A stretch of 64,000 nucleotides of DNA. Origin: Novipirellula caenicola (lineage in GTDB: Bacteria > Planctomycetota > Planctomycetia > Pirellulales > Pirellulaceae). Where the stretch lies: assembly GCF_039545035.1 (NCBI RefSeq), contig NZ_BAABRO010000004.1, forward strand, positions 248,001 through 312,000. Reading direction: 5' to 3'. Every line of letters starts with the position of its first letter. Within the stretch, counting starts at the first letter, position 1. Both the position numbers and the translations under genes were made by a program. Below are positions 10,119 through 19,496 of this stretch, piece by piece. The notes beneath the pieces are model-generated. The model saw nothing but the letters and a program-made list of their open reading frames with translations, did not search any database and was not told the DNA's origin.

Positions 10119-11129
10119 CTAACGTTGTTCTTGGACGACTTCACGTCCATTTCGAGTTCCCAGTGCGTGCCAAATTGTCTTGTCGATGGAATCAGTGACC
10201 GACGAGATACTACCGTCCAACTTGGCAGCATTCACTAGCCCGGTGTGATGGCTTCGCGACGTAATCATGGCATAGGTTGGATTGCCGGCGATCCCATCCT
10301 TGCCTTCCTGCCATGAATTGAAGTCCATTTCTTCATAGACTTGCCCGCTCTCGATGTACTGCACTTTGCTGTTTGGCGTCATCGTCACGGTGAACCCGGT
10401 GTGATGGACTCGGCCGTCAGGCCATTCGGTATGCCCAGTGTTCTTGAATTGGGCACCGCTGGCCACCATGGTCTCGGCTTCGCTTTGATTGGTCGGAATG
10501 GTCGTTGAAGCCGGACCACCATTTCGGTTGTAGGGCGTCCACGCTTTCACTTCGGCGGCCAGCAACGTATGACTTGTTCCATCCAAGCAATCACGGAAAC
10601 TCAACAACGAGTTCGGATAGAACATTCCATCTCCGCCTTGGCGATCGGTCGGATTAAAGACAAACCAACGACCGAAGTTGAAACCGTAGGTCGTTGGATA
10701 CAGCGACGGTCGGTTGTCATCAAACACTCGAACTTCGTCGGCACCTGGGTCACTCGGGCACGCGTAGGTTGGAATTTTCAAACCATCGATTGAAAGCTGG
10801 TTGTCCCAAGCCAACGAGAGATCCACCGAATCATAAACGTTACCTTGCTCGAGGTACGGCAGAATGCGACCGTGAACGCCCCATGATCCGTTGTTTCCTG
10901 TGCTGGTGACGCTGAGATCCACGATTGCCGAGGGAGGAAATTTTCTGAACGCGCTTTGGTAATTGTGGCAAGCCAGTGCGATTTGCTTGAGATGATTGCT
11001 GCATTGCATCCGCCGCGCGGCTTCACGAGCCGCCTGGACCGCCGGAAGCAGCAATCCAACCAACACGCCAATGATTGCGATAACAACAAGAAGTTCAACA
11101 AGAGTAAAGGCGGTTCGTTTGGCAAGCAT
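10119..11129 (-). CDS. DUF1559 pseudopilin-like protein
   Basis: A 336-residue protein of the planctomycete DUF1559 family. A type IV pilin-like signal starts at the chosen ATG (11129): a short basic leader MLAKRTA, then FTLVELLVVIAIIGVLVGLL with Glu at +5 of the processed helix, then PAVQAAREAARRMQC. The C-terminal half shows the family ending (THTLLAAEVKAW, LDGSISSVTDSIDKTIWHALGTRNG), the H-X9-DG type segment. Members are thought to be prepilin-peptidase substrates anchored in the inner membrane and are often highly multiplied in planctomycete genomes. Longer open-frame starts up to 11351 are less likely because the pilin leader would be internal. A second DUF1559 gene is at 56365-57594. 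Confidence 0.88.
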   Translation of the reverse strand: MLAKRTAFTLVELLVVIAIIGVLVGLLLPAVQAAREAARRMQCSNHLKQIALACHNYQSAFRKFPPSAIVDLSVTSTGNNGSWGVHGRILPYLEQGNVYDSVDLSLAWDNQLSIDGLKIPTYACPSDPGADEVRVFDDNRPSLYPTTYGFNFGRWFVFNPTDRQGGDGMFYPNSLLSFRDCLDGTSHTLLAAEVKAWTPYNRNGGPASTTIPTNQSEAETMVASGAQFKNTGHTEWPDGRVHHTGFTVTMTPNSKVQYIESGQVYEEMDFNSWQEGKDGIAGNPTYAMITSRSHHTGLVNAAKLDGSISSVTDSIDKTIWHALGTRNGREVVQEQR

Positions 11130-11754
11130 TAACTTCGTTTTCTTGATTCCAAGGTGGCTAATTTGCTGAATGTGATTCATCTGCTTTGGGTGTCGGCATT
11201 GGCCGTCGCGGATCGCATTTGCAGAAACTGTGCCAAATGGTCTCGGCTCGTAAACCCAACAGAACTTGCAGTAGGCTAGGATGTCGCGGGTCGAGTGTGA
11301 CGCATCTTTCAGCACCCCCGGCGTATTTTTCGCCACCGCGCAGACTCCCACGTAAACCAGTGTCCTCCCACCGAACCGAGCAGACTGACGCGATGGTACG
11401 AGTAGCCTAAAACGCTAACATCGCAGTCCCGCCCCACCGCCCTCCATCAGGGACAGCGTACTCACTCAGGGACTACTCGGTCAGGGACAGAGCTTTTTGA
11501 CACGCTCGGGGACCACGCTCGGGGACAGAGCATTACGTAGGGCACACGGGGCCAGTCGGATCGAGGGCACCAACCAATTGGGGACAGAGCTCTATCGATA
11601 GGGGTCGACCTTCGTTAGCAGGGGACAGCGTTAGCAGGGGACCGTTAGCAGGGGACAGAGCCCGATCGTTGGGGGTTGACTTTTGATCAGGCCAGGCGAA
11701 CGATTCATCATTGGCCCTTGGCTCGGTTCCTCCTGACTGACACGGAGGTGTGTG
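11130..11754. other. Repeat-rich leader of the RAYT locus
   Basis: No gene is supported. The right part, 11440-11665, is a cluster of GGGACAGAGC-type words annotated separately. The left part (11130-11440) upstream of the DUF1559 gene should contain its promoter; nothing specific was recognised there. Confidence 0.55.
11450..11661 (+). repeat. GGGACAGAGC repeat cluster 5' of the transposase
   Basis: The word GGGACAGAGC occurs at 11484, 11522, 11581 and 11652. Degenerate forms (GGGACAGCG) occur at 11450 and 11622, and further truncated GGGGACC words lie between. After the transposase gene the same word recurs only in the opposite orientation (13015-13103). This is the layout expected of REP sequences mobilised by a RAYT. 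Confidence 0.8.
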
Positions 11755-12813
11755 ATGGTTCGCCTTGCACGCTCGGAAGTCTTCGATCCCGACGAAATTG
11801 CCATCGCTCACACCTGTAGTCGGACCGTACGGCGATGCTTCTTGATGGGCGATGATCCCTTTACCGGGAAAAATTTCGATCATCGCAAAATGTGGATCGA
11901 ACAGCACTTGATGCACTTCGCCCAAAATTTCAGTGTAGATCTCCTTGGGTATAGTTTGCTATCAAATCATATGCATTTGATTCTACGTACGCGACCAGAT
12001 GTTGTTGCCACCTGGAGCGACAACGAGGTGGCACGCCGGTGGATGATGATTTGTCCGCATCGGCGAGATGACGATGGACTGCCGCTTCCGCCTACCGAGC
12101 CTGAGATCCGCTCGATCGCAGGATGTCCCGTTAAGTGTGCCGAAATTCGCAAACGGCTCAGCAGTGTCAGCTGGTGGATGCGACTACTCTGCCAACGTGT
12201 CGCACTGCGAGCGAACCGCGAAGACGAAGAATCGGGCCATTTCTTTCAAGGCCGATTCCATGCCACGCGGATTGTTGACGAGGCCTCGCTGTTGGCGTGT
12301 GCGGCCTATGTTGACTTGAATCCGATTCGTGCTGCGATGGCCGAAACGCTCGAGCAGAGCGATCACACCTCGGTACAGCGTCGAATTCAGTCCATAACCG
12401 CTAATCGCAGCAATTGCATTCCGGCGGCAAAACGACGAGACAGTTTCTTGACTCCGGTCACGATCGACGAGCGGTCTGGTGAAATTGGCCCATGCGTGAG
12501 CAAGTCGGGAAAACGCTGCAGCGACAAAGGCTTTCTGCCGATGTCGCTCAAAGATTACCTGGAAATGCTCGACTGGACGGCACGCCAAATCGCCCCCGGT
12601 AAAAGCGGCCGGACGCCCGCGGACACACCGCCGGTGCTCAAGCGATTGGGTTTGGACGGCACGACATGGTGTGAACTGGTCAGCGACTTTGGCCGGTTGT
12701 TTTGCACGGTCGCGGGACGCCCCGAGTGTGTCGATCCGCTGCGAAGCCTCCGCACCCACCGCCGCTATCATTTGCGGCGACGAGCGAGAGAGCTGCTCGC
12801 TCGCACGGATTAG
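11755..12813 (+). CDS. REP-associated tyrosine transposase (IS200-like, Y1 HUH)
   Basis: A 352-residue single-strand DNA transposase/nickase of the Y1_Tnp (TnpA-REP) class. The HUH metal site is LSNHMHLILR, near residue 75. The catalytic tyrosine is best placed in CAAYVDLNPIRA, near residue 185, after the GHFFQGRFHATRI signature typical of RAYTs. The start at 11755 has a strong GGAGG six bases upstream (11744-11748). The protein is longer than classical RAYTs (about 150-230 residues) because of an insert between the HUH and Tyr regions and a C-terminal extension of about 130 residues. It is flanked by inverted clusters of GGGACAGAGC. The frame is intact, so it may be active or domesticated. 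Confidence 0.88.
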   Translation: MVRLARSEVFDPDEIAIAHTCSRTVRRCFLMGDDPFTGKNFDHRKMWIEQHLMHFAQNFSVDLLGYSLLSNHMHLILRTRPDVVATWSDNEVARRWMMICPHRRDDDGLPLPPTEPEIRSIAGCPVKCAEIRKRLSSVSWWMRLLCQRVALRANREDEESGHFFQGRFHATRIVDEASLLACAAYVDLNPIRAAMAETLEQSDHTSVQRRIQSITANRSNCIPAAKRRDSFLTPVTIDERSGEIGPCVSKSGKRCSDKGFLPMSLKDYLEMLDWTARQIAPGKSGRTPADTPPVLKRLGLDGTTWCELVSDFGRLFCTVAGRPECVDPLRSLRTHRRYHLRRRARELLARTD

Positions 12814-13271
12814 CTTGCGAGCGTCACTTCTTTTTGACTGCGGAGCATGGCGAAGAGTCGCCGATAAGAGAACTGCGCAGCCGCCGCCGAAAAACATGCG
12901 AATTTCGGCTGAAACCCTTGCGTATTTTCGCAGTTTCCGCCTTGTCGAGGTCGAAACCGAGCCGCATTTCCACTGTTAGCCCGCTCACGTGAATTGGTTC
13001 CGCCCCCAAAACAGGCTCTGTCCCTGTTTTGAGAGGGGGCGGGTGGTCAGGCAATGTGCTCTGTCCCTTCACGGGAATGGCGGCCTGTCTAATGCTCTGT
13101 CCCTGTTGAAGCGGGGCTGGTTGGAGGGCGGCTTCTTGCATGCTGTTGGGCCAATCGCTCCGCAGAAGACTCGATCCATTTAGATGATTGCTTTGCGGTC
13201 CTGTGCTTTAGGTTGTGTACCGGTGAAGTCGCTACAATCGTAGGCAACACTCGCTTACCGGAGATCATCAA
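12814..13271. other. Non-coding region 3' of the RAYT with inverted REP words
   Basis: No gene is supported. It contains three GCTCTGTCCC words (13015-13103, annotated separately) and, near its right end, the leader of the Tat-exported protein gene: TACAAT at 13233-13238 as a -10-like box and GGAG at 13260-13263 eight bases before the ATG at 13272. Confidence 0.55.
13003..13103 (-). repeat. Inverted GGGACAGAGC words and REP hairpin 3' of the transposase
   Basis: GCTCTGTCCC occurs at 13015, 13058 and 13094, the reverse complement of the word upstream of the transposase. The first copy sits in the loop of a perfect hairpin: CAAAACAGG (13007-13015) pairs with CCTGTTTTG (13023-13031), and CCCCC/GGGGG can extend the stem. 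This is a REP-like structure and may be the RAYT recognition site. Confidence 0.75.
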
Positions 13272-14780
13272 ATGTCAATGCTACAGCGGCGGACCTTTTT
13301 AGCTTCTACAGCGGCCGGCCTGGGACTTGGCAGCTTGCTGCAATCGCTTGGCCCGCTTAAGGCTGCCGATGTCACGATCGACCGCGGCATCGCTCAGTTT
13401 TCCAATGACATTGAACCACTGGTGCGTTTCCTCGAAGAAACGCCTCAGCAATCAATCATCGAAGCGACGGCAAAACGTGTCAAAGCGGGACTTAGCTATC
13501 GCGAATTGCTTGCCGCCTTGCTGCTGGCCGGCGTGCGAAACGTCGAACCGCGTCCCTCGGTGGGCTTTAAATTCCACGCGGTGCTGGTCGTTAACTCGGC
13601 GCACTTGGCCAGCATCAGCGGTCCTGACGAAGATCGTTGGTTGCCAATTTTTTGGGCGATCGACAATTTTAAAAGCTCGCAAGCGCGTGACGTTCGCGAA
13701 GGCAATTGGACGATGCCAGCCGTCGAGGAGACGGCACTGCCGAACGCCACCCAAGCTGAAAACGCACTTCGCACTGCGTTGGAAATGTGGGACGAACCGG
13801 CCGCCGACGCCGCCATCACGGCGTTGGTCCGGCACCAGGGCGCCAATCGAGTGTTCGAGGTGCTGAGCCACTACGCGGCGCGTGATTTCCGCAGCATCGG
13901 ACACAAAGTCATCTATCTGTCCAACGCCTTTCGCACGTTGCAAACGATCGGATGGGAGTATGCGGAACCGGTGATGCGAAGTCTTGTCTACGCGATGCTC
14001 AATCACAACGGTGAACCCAATCCATCGACAAATGACTTGGAAGCCGACCGTCCAGGCCGTCACAATCGTGTCCTGGCGGAGAACATCTCGACGTCCCTTG
14101 CCGGAGGAAGGATCGATGACATTGCCACGCGAGACTTGGTGCGGTCGCTCCATGATTGCTCACCGATCGAGGCAAGCGAAATGGTTGCTGAACTGCTTGA
14201 GAAAAACATCGCCGTCCAATCGATCTGGAACGGTTTGTTTGCCGCGGCGGGTGAATTGTTGATGCGTCAGCGTGGAATCGTTTCACTGCACTCGGTTACC
14301 ACCACCAACGCGATCCACCACGCGTTCTCCGCTGCAGCAGATAACCAGACACGCAAAGTACTGTTGCTACAGAACGCGTCGTTTTTACCCATGTTTCGTG
14401 ACGCGGCTGCAGGTCGCGGCACGCTGAGCGACATTCACATTGACGAACTTACTGCAGATGCCACCGACGATCGATCCGCCACGGTGGCCGACGTGTTCGA
14501 GACGATGGGCAAAAGTCGAAAAGAGGCGTCGCTGCGGATGTACCAACTGCTGTCCGCAGGCGGCAATCCCCAAGATGTGGTGGATCATGCGAGACGGTTG
14601 GTGTTCTTGAAAGGCAATGATTCGCACGATTACAAATTCAGCTCGGCGGCTCTCGAGGATTACCGTGTTCTTTCGCCACCATGGCGCAACCGTTTCCTCG
14701 CCGCATCGACCTATCAATTATGCAGCCCTGCCGAAACAACCCGGCCATTGGTCCAGCGGATCCAAAGTGCGATCGGTTAA
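13272..14780 (+). CDS. Tat-exported protein of unknown function
   Basis: A 502-residue protein. The N-terminus MSMLQRRTFLASTAAGLGLG is a twin-arginine signal (RRTFLA) with cleavage expected near LKA-AD. The mature part is helical and has conserved-looking stretches such as NVEPRPSVGFKFHAVLVVNS, FEVLSHYAARDFRSIGHKVIY and HNRVLAENI, but I do not recognise a named catalytic family. It contains many buried His/Arg residues (SHYAARDF, GHKVIY, DHARRLVFLKGNDSHDY near the C-terminus), which would suit a cofactor- or metal-binding fold; that is speculation. A Shine-Dalgarno GGAG lies eight bases before the ATG. The gene stands alone between the RAYT locus and a repeat-bearing intergenic region. Confidence 0.75.
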   Translation: MSMLQRRTFLASTAAGLGLGSLLQSLGPLKAADVTIDRGIAQFSNDIEPLVRFLEETPQQSIIEATAKRVKAGLSYRELLAALLLAGVRNVEPRPSVGFKFHAVLVVNSAHLASISGPDEDRWLPIFWAIDNFKSSQARDVREGNWTMPAVEETALPNATQAENALRTALEMWDEPAADAAITALVRHQGANRVFEVLSHYAARDFRSIGHKVIYLSNAFRTLQTIGWEYAEPVMRSLVYAMLNHNGEPNPSTNDLEADRPGRHNRVLAENISTSLAGGRIDDIATRDLVRSLHDCSPIEASEMVAELLEKNIAVQSIWNGLFAAAGELLMRQRGIVSLHSVTTTNAIHHAFSAAADNQTRKVLLLQNASFLPMFRDAAAGRGTLSDIHIDELTADATDDRSATVADVFETMGKSRKEASLRMYQLLSAGGNPQDVVDHARRLVFLKGNDSHDYKFSSAALEDYRVLSPPWRNRFLAASTYQLCSPAETTRPLVQRIQSAIG

Positions 14781-14824
14781 ACCGGCACACGCTTGACATG
14801 TAACGTATAAGACGAACCTCTTGA

Positions 14825-14941
14825 CGGCTTGTTGATTTAATGAAGTTTCCTGCGGCAATTGGTGTATGATGGACTTTCTAGTCCGTCAATGGCGTATTCG
14901 ACGGACTAGGAAGTCCATCGTACGACTAAAACAACAAGCCG
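14825..14941. repeat. 117-bp MITE-like inverted-repeat element, copy 2
   Basis: Same length and ends as the copy at 519-635, with about five substitutions. The inner hairpin is tighter here: GATGGACTTTCTAGTCCGTC against GACGGACTAGGAAGTCCATC has one mismatch. The flanks differ from copy 1 and show no clear target duplication. Immediately right of it lies GCGACTTCCGCTAC, matching the end of the 64-bp repeat family. Confidence 0.8.
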
Positions 14942-15061
14942 CCCGCGACTTCCGCTACACTAATCTTACACACACTCAAAAAGAAAAATCGCTCACAGCG
15001 ATACTTGCCCGGGTGTGAACGTCGTTCGCATTCTCGAGCAAGCATCTCTTCCCAGACGGCA

Positions 15062-15487
15062 TCACCCCAGCACGCGGCGCCACCACGGCTTGGCCTCGGC
15101 CGGAGCATCAAGCTGGTACACCGGCAACGGACGCGTTCGATCCACATTGCCTTCGCTTGGATAACCCTGTGACTCCGCAAGTTCATCGGGCGACGAAAAT
15201 TGAATCTCTAGTTCCAACGCCCCAATTTGCACCACTTGGTTTGGCATCAAAACACATTGTTGGACACGATTGTCATTGACATAGATCCCATTGGTCGACC
15301 CCAAGTCCTTGATCACCAAGGCTTCGTCACCATTGAGCGTAAATTGGCAATGTTGCCGACTGATCGAATGATGGTTAATGCAAAGATTGGAATCAGGATC
15401 GCGTCCCAACAACACTGGCGGCTTGAACGTCCAACTACGACGATGTAGCCCAGGCACCTCGTTTTTAAGCACAAGCTTATAGATCAT
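15062..15487 (-). CDS. FHA-domain protein
   Basis: A 141-residue protein that is essentially one forkhead-associated domain, a phosphothreonine-binding module. The conserved signature residues are all visible: LLGRDPDSNLCI (Gly-Arg of strand 3/4), HHSISRQHCQF (Ser-Arg-x-His), and DLGSTNGIYVN (Asn-Gly). The C-terminal tail of about 45 residues is Pro/Glu-rich (TRPLPVYQL), ending KPWWRRVLG. There is no signal peptide, so it is cytosolic. Planctomycetes have many Ser/Thr kinases; the partner cannot be deduced from this locus. It is a single gene divergent from the AsmA-like gene. Confidence 0.92.
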   Translation of the reverse strand: MIYKLVLKNEVPGLHRRSWTFKPPVLLGRDPDSNLCINHHSISRQHCQFTLNGDEALVIKDLGSTNGIYVNDNRVQQCVLMPNQVVQIGALELEIQFSSPDELAESQGYPSEGNVDRTRPLPVYQLDAPAEAKPWWRRVLG

Positions 15488-15787
15488 GATTTGTACCGTC
15501 GACTTCGAAAAGAAAAGAAAGCGTCAGGGTTTTCGTCGGTACCGCGGGCAGCCGAATCAATTTGATTCAGCCACTTTCAACTTCCGCCAAGAGGGGCACC
15601 GGATGTCTCCATTCTAGTATTTGCATGGCAGCTTTCGTACCAAACGTGGCCCTGTTCCGATGATTTAGTGGGCAAAAGTCACTGAAACGCGAACCAAAAA
15701 ACTCATCTTGGGCTTTCGGGGCCGTTGCCGTTACACTGTGGTCCGGATCTTCTCTTCTTCGTTACGAATGGCGGCAAGGATGTGCCT
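15488..15787. other. Divergent promoter region (FHA / AsmA-like)
   Basis: Non-coding if the AsmA-like gene starts at 15788. TACACT at 15732-15737 is -10-like, 51 bases before that start, and AAGGA at 15776-15780 is the probable Shine-Dalgarno. No other element was recognised. Confidence 0.45.
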
Positions 15788-18700
15788 GTGACCACCGACG
15801 ATTATTTGCTCGATCAACTCGAGCGAACGCAGCAGGAACAAACGCATCGTCGACGCGAAAATCGCAGCCGACGGCAGCGGTATTACCTGCTCGGCGGATT
15901 GATGTTCGTGGGCTTCTTGATGCTTGCCGCCCCGAGTCTGGTCAGCCATTCGCCGGTTGGCAGGTCGATGGTGGCCCGCGCCGCTGCGGAATACGGATTT
16001 GATGCCAGCGCCCAGGAGGTTCGTGTCGGCTGGGTCACACCGCTACGCATTACGGGGTTGTCGATCGAGGGACGTGAAGCGGGCAGCAAATTAAGGGTCG
16101 AGCAGCTCGACACGGAACTGACCGTCATGGACTTGGTCGGCACTCCAAAACGTGATCTCGGCTCTATCCTGGTGCGTGGAGTCGACATCCAGTGTGATGT
16201 TCGCGATGGCCAAAGCAGTGTCGAAGCGGACCTGCAAACCCTATTGGAACAACCTACCAGCGACGGACCTGCGACCACCGCGATGGTCGACATCAGCGAC
16301 GCGACCTTGACCGTGAAAGACGCAACCACCGGCGAGACTTGGCGATTATCCCAAGCGAGTACGAAACTCGAACTACGAAACGACTCACTGCAAAGTCGTT
16401 TCACGGGCGTCTTGGCCGAACCTCGAGGCAGCCAGGGTTCGTTACAAGGAGCGGTCGAATTTGCTTATGCTTCGCTCGACCAACCCCACACAGCCTCACC
16501 TTGGAACATTGACCTAACCTGTGATTCGCTGCCGCTATCGGTGGTCGGTTTGGTCCGTCGACGCTTGAGTGCGTATGCAGATCAGATTCCCGCTCAGTTG
16601 GTAGGCGATGCCACAGGCAATCTAAAGATTCATGGCAGTCGTGATGGATCGGTCGATGCGGACGTGACCCAATTCCAAGTTCGCAATCTCGAGGCAGCCA
16701 ATTTACAACAAGACGCCCGCCGATGGACCAACAAGCTTGCGATGCTCGATGGCCGCTTGACGCTGCGAAACGAACGCGTGATTGGGCAAGGATTGGTGGC
16801 GACGACCGATTTTGCCTCCTTGAAACTTGATGGTGCCTTTTCAACTTCGATCACCTTGGTCGGCGCGAGCGACAATCCGGTGCGTTGGCTTGATGCACTC
16901 GAAGGGACCGCAAGCGCCGAAGTCGACTTGGCGGCGCTGGATCATGCGTTGCCCGGAGTGTTACCGATCCGCAGCGATGCCGAATTGGTTTCCGGACGAG
17001 CCTTGGCCACAATCGAATCGTTGCCATCAAGTGACGCTCGACGACGACGTTTAAGTCTTCGAAGCGATGCGTTGCGAGCGCGGTCGCGTGGCCAAGCCGT
17101 GGTCATCGACCCGGTCGAAATGACCGCGATCGTGTCAAGCAACCTCGACCGCATCCAGGCCGAAGAGTTCAAATTGACAAGTTCCTTTGCTGCGGCCAGC
17201 GGACGAGGCAACTTGCAAAGTGGAGCAACCGATATCGAAGTCGACTTTGGACGTTTGGCCAACATGCTGCGTCCGATCGTGGATTTGTCCAGTTCCTCGT
17301 TAGCAGGATCCGCCCGCGGCAACATCCAGTGGAATGCGTCCGGTGACGATCAATGGCGTTTGACCGGCAATGCCGACGCCAAGGATTTGTTGATCGAATT
17401 ACCAGGCGGCAATCGGCTGCGTCACCCGGCGGTGAACATGAAAGTGGACGCCGTGGGCCAGTGGCAGGCAGGCCAAATTGAATCGTTGTCGGTGGCAAAC
17501 GCGACCCTATCAAGCAGCGGACTGAATTTGCGAGCGGAACTGGTTCAAGGGATCCAACACCCCGATGCGAACACTCGATTTCCGCTGCGTATCCAGGGCG
17601 ACGGGCGTCTGGAAGCTCTGGCCGACACGCTTGGTCCGTGGCTTCCAGCCGAACTGCATGATTTCGACGGCGGCTTCACCATGAATGCACGTGCGGACAT
17701 CTCGTCTTCGGGTGGTCGTTTGACCGGAACCACGATCGAATTGACTCAACCTCGAGTGGCTTACGCCGACCGCTACTTCAGCCAACCGGAAATCAAACTG
17801 CATTTCAGTGGCGACTATGACTGGACCAATTCGTCGCTCGATTGCCGATCATTGACCGTTGTGGGTAACGCTGTTTCGGCGGCCATCGAAGGAGAGTGGA
17901 GTGCCGAGCGGACCGATCTCGAAATCGCTTGGCAAGCGAAGCTAGAACGCATCCAAGGCAGCATGAAAACGCGAATCGCAAACCGTGTCATCCCTGCCAT
18001 CAGCCAAGTCGGGTACCGCCCCGGGCAAAACGTCCAGACCGATGAATGGCTGGTGATGGGGGACTGTGACGGTCGTTTCATTGTCACCAGTCAAAAAAAT
18101 CGCTACGCCGTCCAAACCGAGCTAAACGGCAAGGGCTTCGCCGTCATACAACCGGCTCAAGCAAGTGCGGCATCGCAATTGGTTGGCCCCATTCGCACGA
18201 CATCGAGGGCGATCCCAACGAATTCAAACGCAACCGGTTTGGGCGGTTTGAATTCGGGGTCGCGAGTGGTGTGGGCTGAACCCAACGTAAAAGTCAACGG
18301 CACGATTCACGTCGATCCAAGCAGCGGCGGCGTGGTGACCGATTCGCTGAAGCTGTCTAGCGATTGGTTCGCGACCAGTTTAACCGGTCATGCGGTTTGG
18401 AACGACTCGCTCGGAGACGTTGCAATCAAAGGCCCCGCGCGAATCAAAATGACCGAAGTCGCCAAACGTCTGAGCGAACTTGCGGGAATGCAGATTCAAT
18501 TGCAAGGAGTCCAAGAGACGCCGATTGAAATCGCAGTTAAGCGTCAAGCCGACGAACACATTGCAATCAACGTCTTGGCTAACCTTGGCTGGGAAGCTGG
18601 CGAAGTCGCCGGAGTTCAGTTTGGCCCGTCCAACATTCCGGTGCGATTGACCGAAACAAGCGTTTTCGTTTCCCCCGCGTCGATCCCAGTCGATCAAGGC

Positions 18701-19426
18701 CGGCTGAATATCGCCGGCGATGTGCATTATCGGCCTGGGCCGCTGTGGATGCGAATCGAACCCGGCCGGATTGCGGATTCGATCCGATTGACGCCCGACA
18801 TGACCGATCGTTGGCTCAAGTATTTGGCGCCGCTGGCGGCCAATACGACTCGCATCGATGGAACGCTAAGTGCTGAGATCGACGAAGCCATTGTGGTCAT
18901 TGATCGGCCGGAACAAAGCCGTGTGGTCGGACGATTGAACATCGATTCGATCGATATGAACTCGGGCCCGATGGCCAATCAAATCATCAGTGGGATCAAA
19001 CAACTCCGCTCGCTCGCATCGATCGGACAACCACAAAACGCGGTGAATCCAGAGACAACGTTGATTCGCGTGCCTGCACAAACCGTCGACTTTACGGTCG
19101 ATCGAGGCGTAGTCAGCCACCAACGGATGTTCTTTGAAGTGGACCGAGCCCAAGTGGTCACTAGCGGAAACGTCTCGTTTAACGGCAATCTGAATCTGAT
19201 CGCCCAAGTCCCCTTGGATGCGCGTTGGTTGGGTAGCAATCTTCAAGGCTTGGCCGGGCAACCCGTCACCCTGCCGATCAATGGTACGTTCTCGCGTCCT
19301 ACGCTCGATTCGTCGGGAGTACGAAAGGTGGTGACAGAGTTGGGGGTGCAAGCAGTCCAAGATTCCGCCGAAAACTATCTACAAAAGCAGCTTGGCCGTG
19401 GTATCGACAAGATCTTTGGTCGCTAA
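15788..19426 (+). CDS. AsmA/TamB-like large envelope protein
   Basis: A 1212-residue protein. I place the start at GTG 15788 because AAGGA lies seven bases upstream; an in-frame ATG at 15725 would add 21 residues with no ribosome site. The order is a charged cytosolic head rich in Arg/Gln (RRRENRSRRQRYY), one transmembrane helix (LLGGLMFVGFLMLAAPSL), then a very long beta-rich periplasmic repeat region. The end (SFNGNLNLIAQVPLDARWLG, TLPINGTFSRPTLD) is the AsmA-type C-terminal signature. AsmA-like/TamB proteins form bridge-like lipid- or protein-transport conduits toward the outer membrane. Here it stands alone, with a hairpin right after the stop. Confidence 0.78.
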   Translation: MTTDDYLLDQLERTQQEQTHRRRENRSRRQRYYLLGGLMFVGFLMLAAPSLVSHSPVGRSMVARAAAEYGFDASAQEVRVGWVTPLRITGLSIEGREAGSKLRVEQLDTELTVMDLVGTPKRDLGSILVRGVDIQCDVRDGQSSVEADLQTLLEQPTSDGPATTAMVDISDATLTVKDATTGETWRLSQASTKLELRNDSLQSRFTGVLAEPRGSQGSLQGAVEFAYASLDQPHTASPWNIDLTCDSLPLSVVGLVRRRLSAYADQIPAQLVGDATGNLKIHGSRDGSVDADVTQFQVRNLEAANLQQDARRWTNKLAMLDGRLTLRNERVIGQGLVATTDFASLKLDGAFSTSITLVGASDNPVRWLDALEGTASAEVDLAALDHALPGVLPIRSDAELVSGRALATIESLPSSDARRRRLSLRSDALRARSRGQAVVIDPVEMTAIVSSNLDRIQAEEFKLTSSFAAASGRGNLQSGATDIEVDFGRLANMLRPIVDLSSSSLAGSARGNIQWNASGDDQWRLTGNADAKDLLIELPGGNRLRHPAVNMKVDAVGQWQAGQIESLSVANATLSSSGLNLRAELVQGIQHPDANTRFPLRIQGDGRLEALADTLGPWLPAELHDFDGGFTMNARADISSSGGRLTGTTIELTQPRVAYADRYFSQPEIKLHFSGDYDWTNSSLDCRSLTVVGNAVSAAIEGEWSAERTDLEIAWQAKLERIQGSMKTRIANRVIPAISQVGYRPGQNVQTDEWLVMGDCDGRFIVTSQKNRYAVQTELNGKGFAVIQPAQASAASQLVGPIRTTSRAIPTNSNATGLGGLNSGSRVVWAEPNVKVNGTIHVDPSSGGVVTDSLKLSSDWFATSLTGHAVWNDSLGDVAIKGPARIKMTEVAKRLSELAGMQIQLQGVQETPIEIAVKRQADEHIAINVLANLGWEAGEVAGVQFGPSNIPVRLTETSVFVSPASIPVDQGRLNIAGDVHYRPGPLWMRIEPGRIADSIRLTPDMTDRWLKYLAPLAANTTRIDGTLSAEIDEAIVVIDRPEQSRVVGRLNIDSIDMNSGPMANQIISGIKQLRSLASIGQPQNAVNPETTLIRVPAQTVDFTVDRGVVSHQRMFFEVDRAQVVTSGNVSFNGNLNLIAQVPLDARWLGSNLQGLAGQPVTLPINGTFSRPTLDSSGVRKVVTELGVQAVQDSAENYLQKQLGRGIDKIFGR

Positions 19427-19439
19427 GACCGATTGTCGC

Positions 19440-19457
19440 TGATCGCTCTCGCGATCA
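19440..19457. terminator. Hairpin after the AsmA-like gene
   Basis: TGATCGC (19440-19446) and GCGATCA (19451-19457) form a perfect 7-bp stem with a TCTC loop, 13 bases after the stop codon. There is no T run. A nearly identical stem-loop lies at 19617-19633, before the end of the convergent ABC gene, with the 64-bp repeat between them. Confidence 0.4.
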
Positions 19458-19496
19458 ATACGGAATGATCACGAGGACGTCGATTCAACTACTTTG

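Noticed and set aside
11450-11661. CRISPR array
   Set aside because: The GGGACAGAGC words are short, irregularly spaced and without spacers of constant length; no cas genes nearby.
12184-12897. Leftward open frame of 237 codons opposite the transposase
   Set aside because: Overlaps a transposase with HUH and Tyr motifs; composition is that of an antisense shadow.
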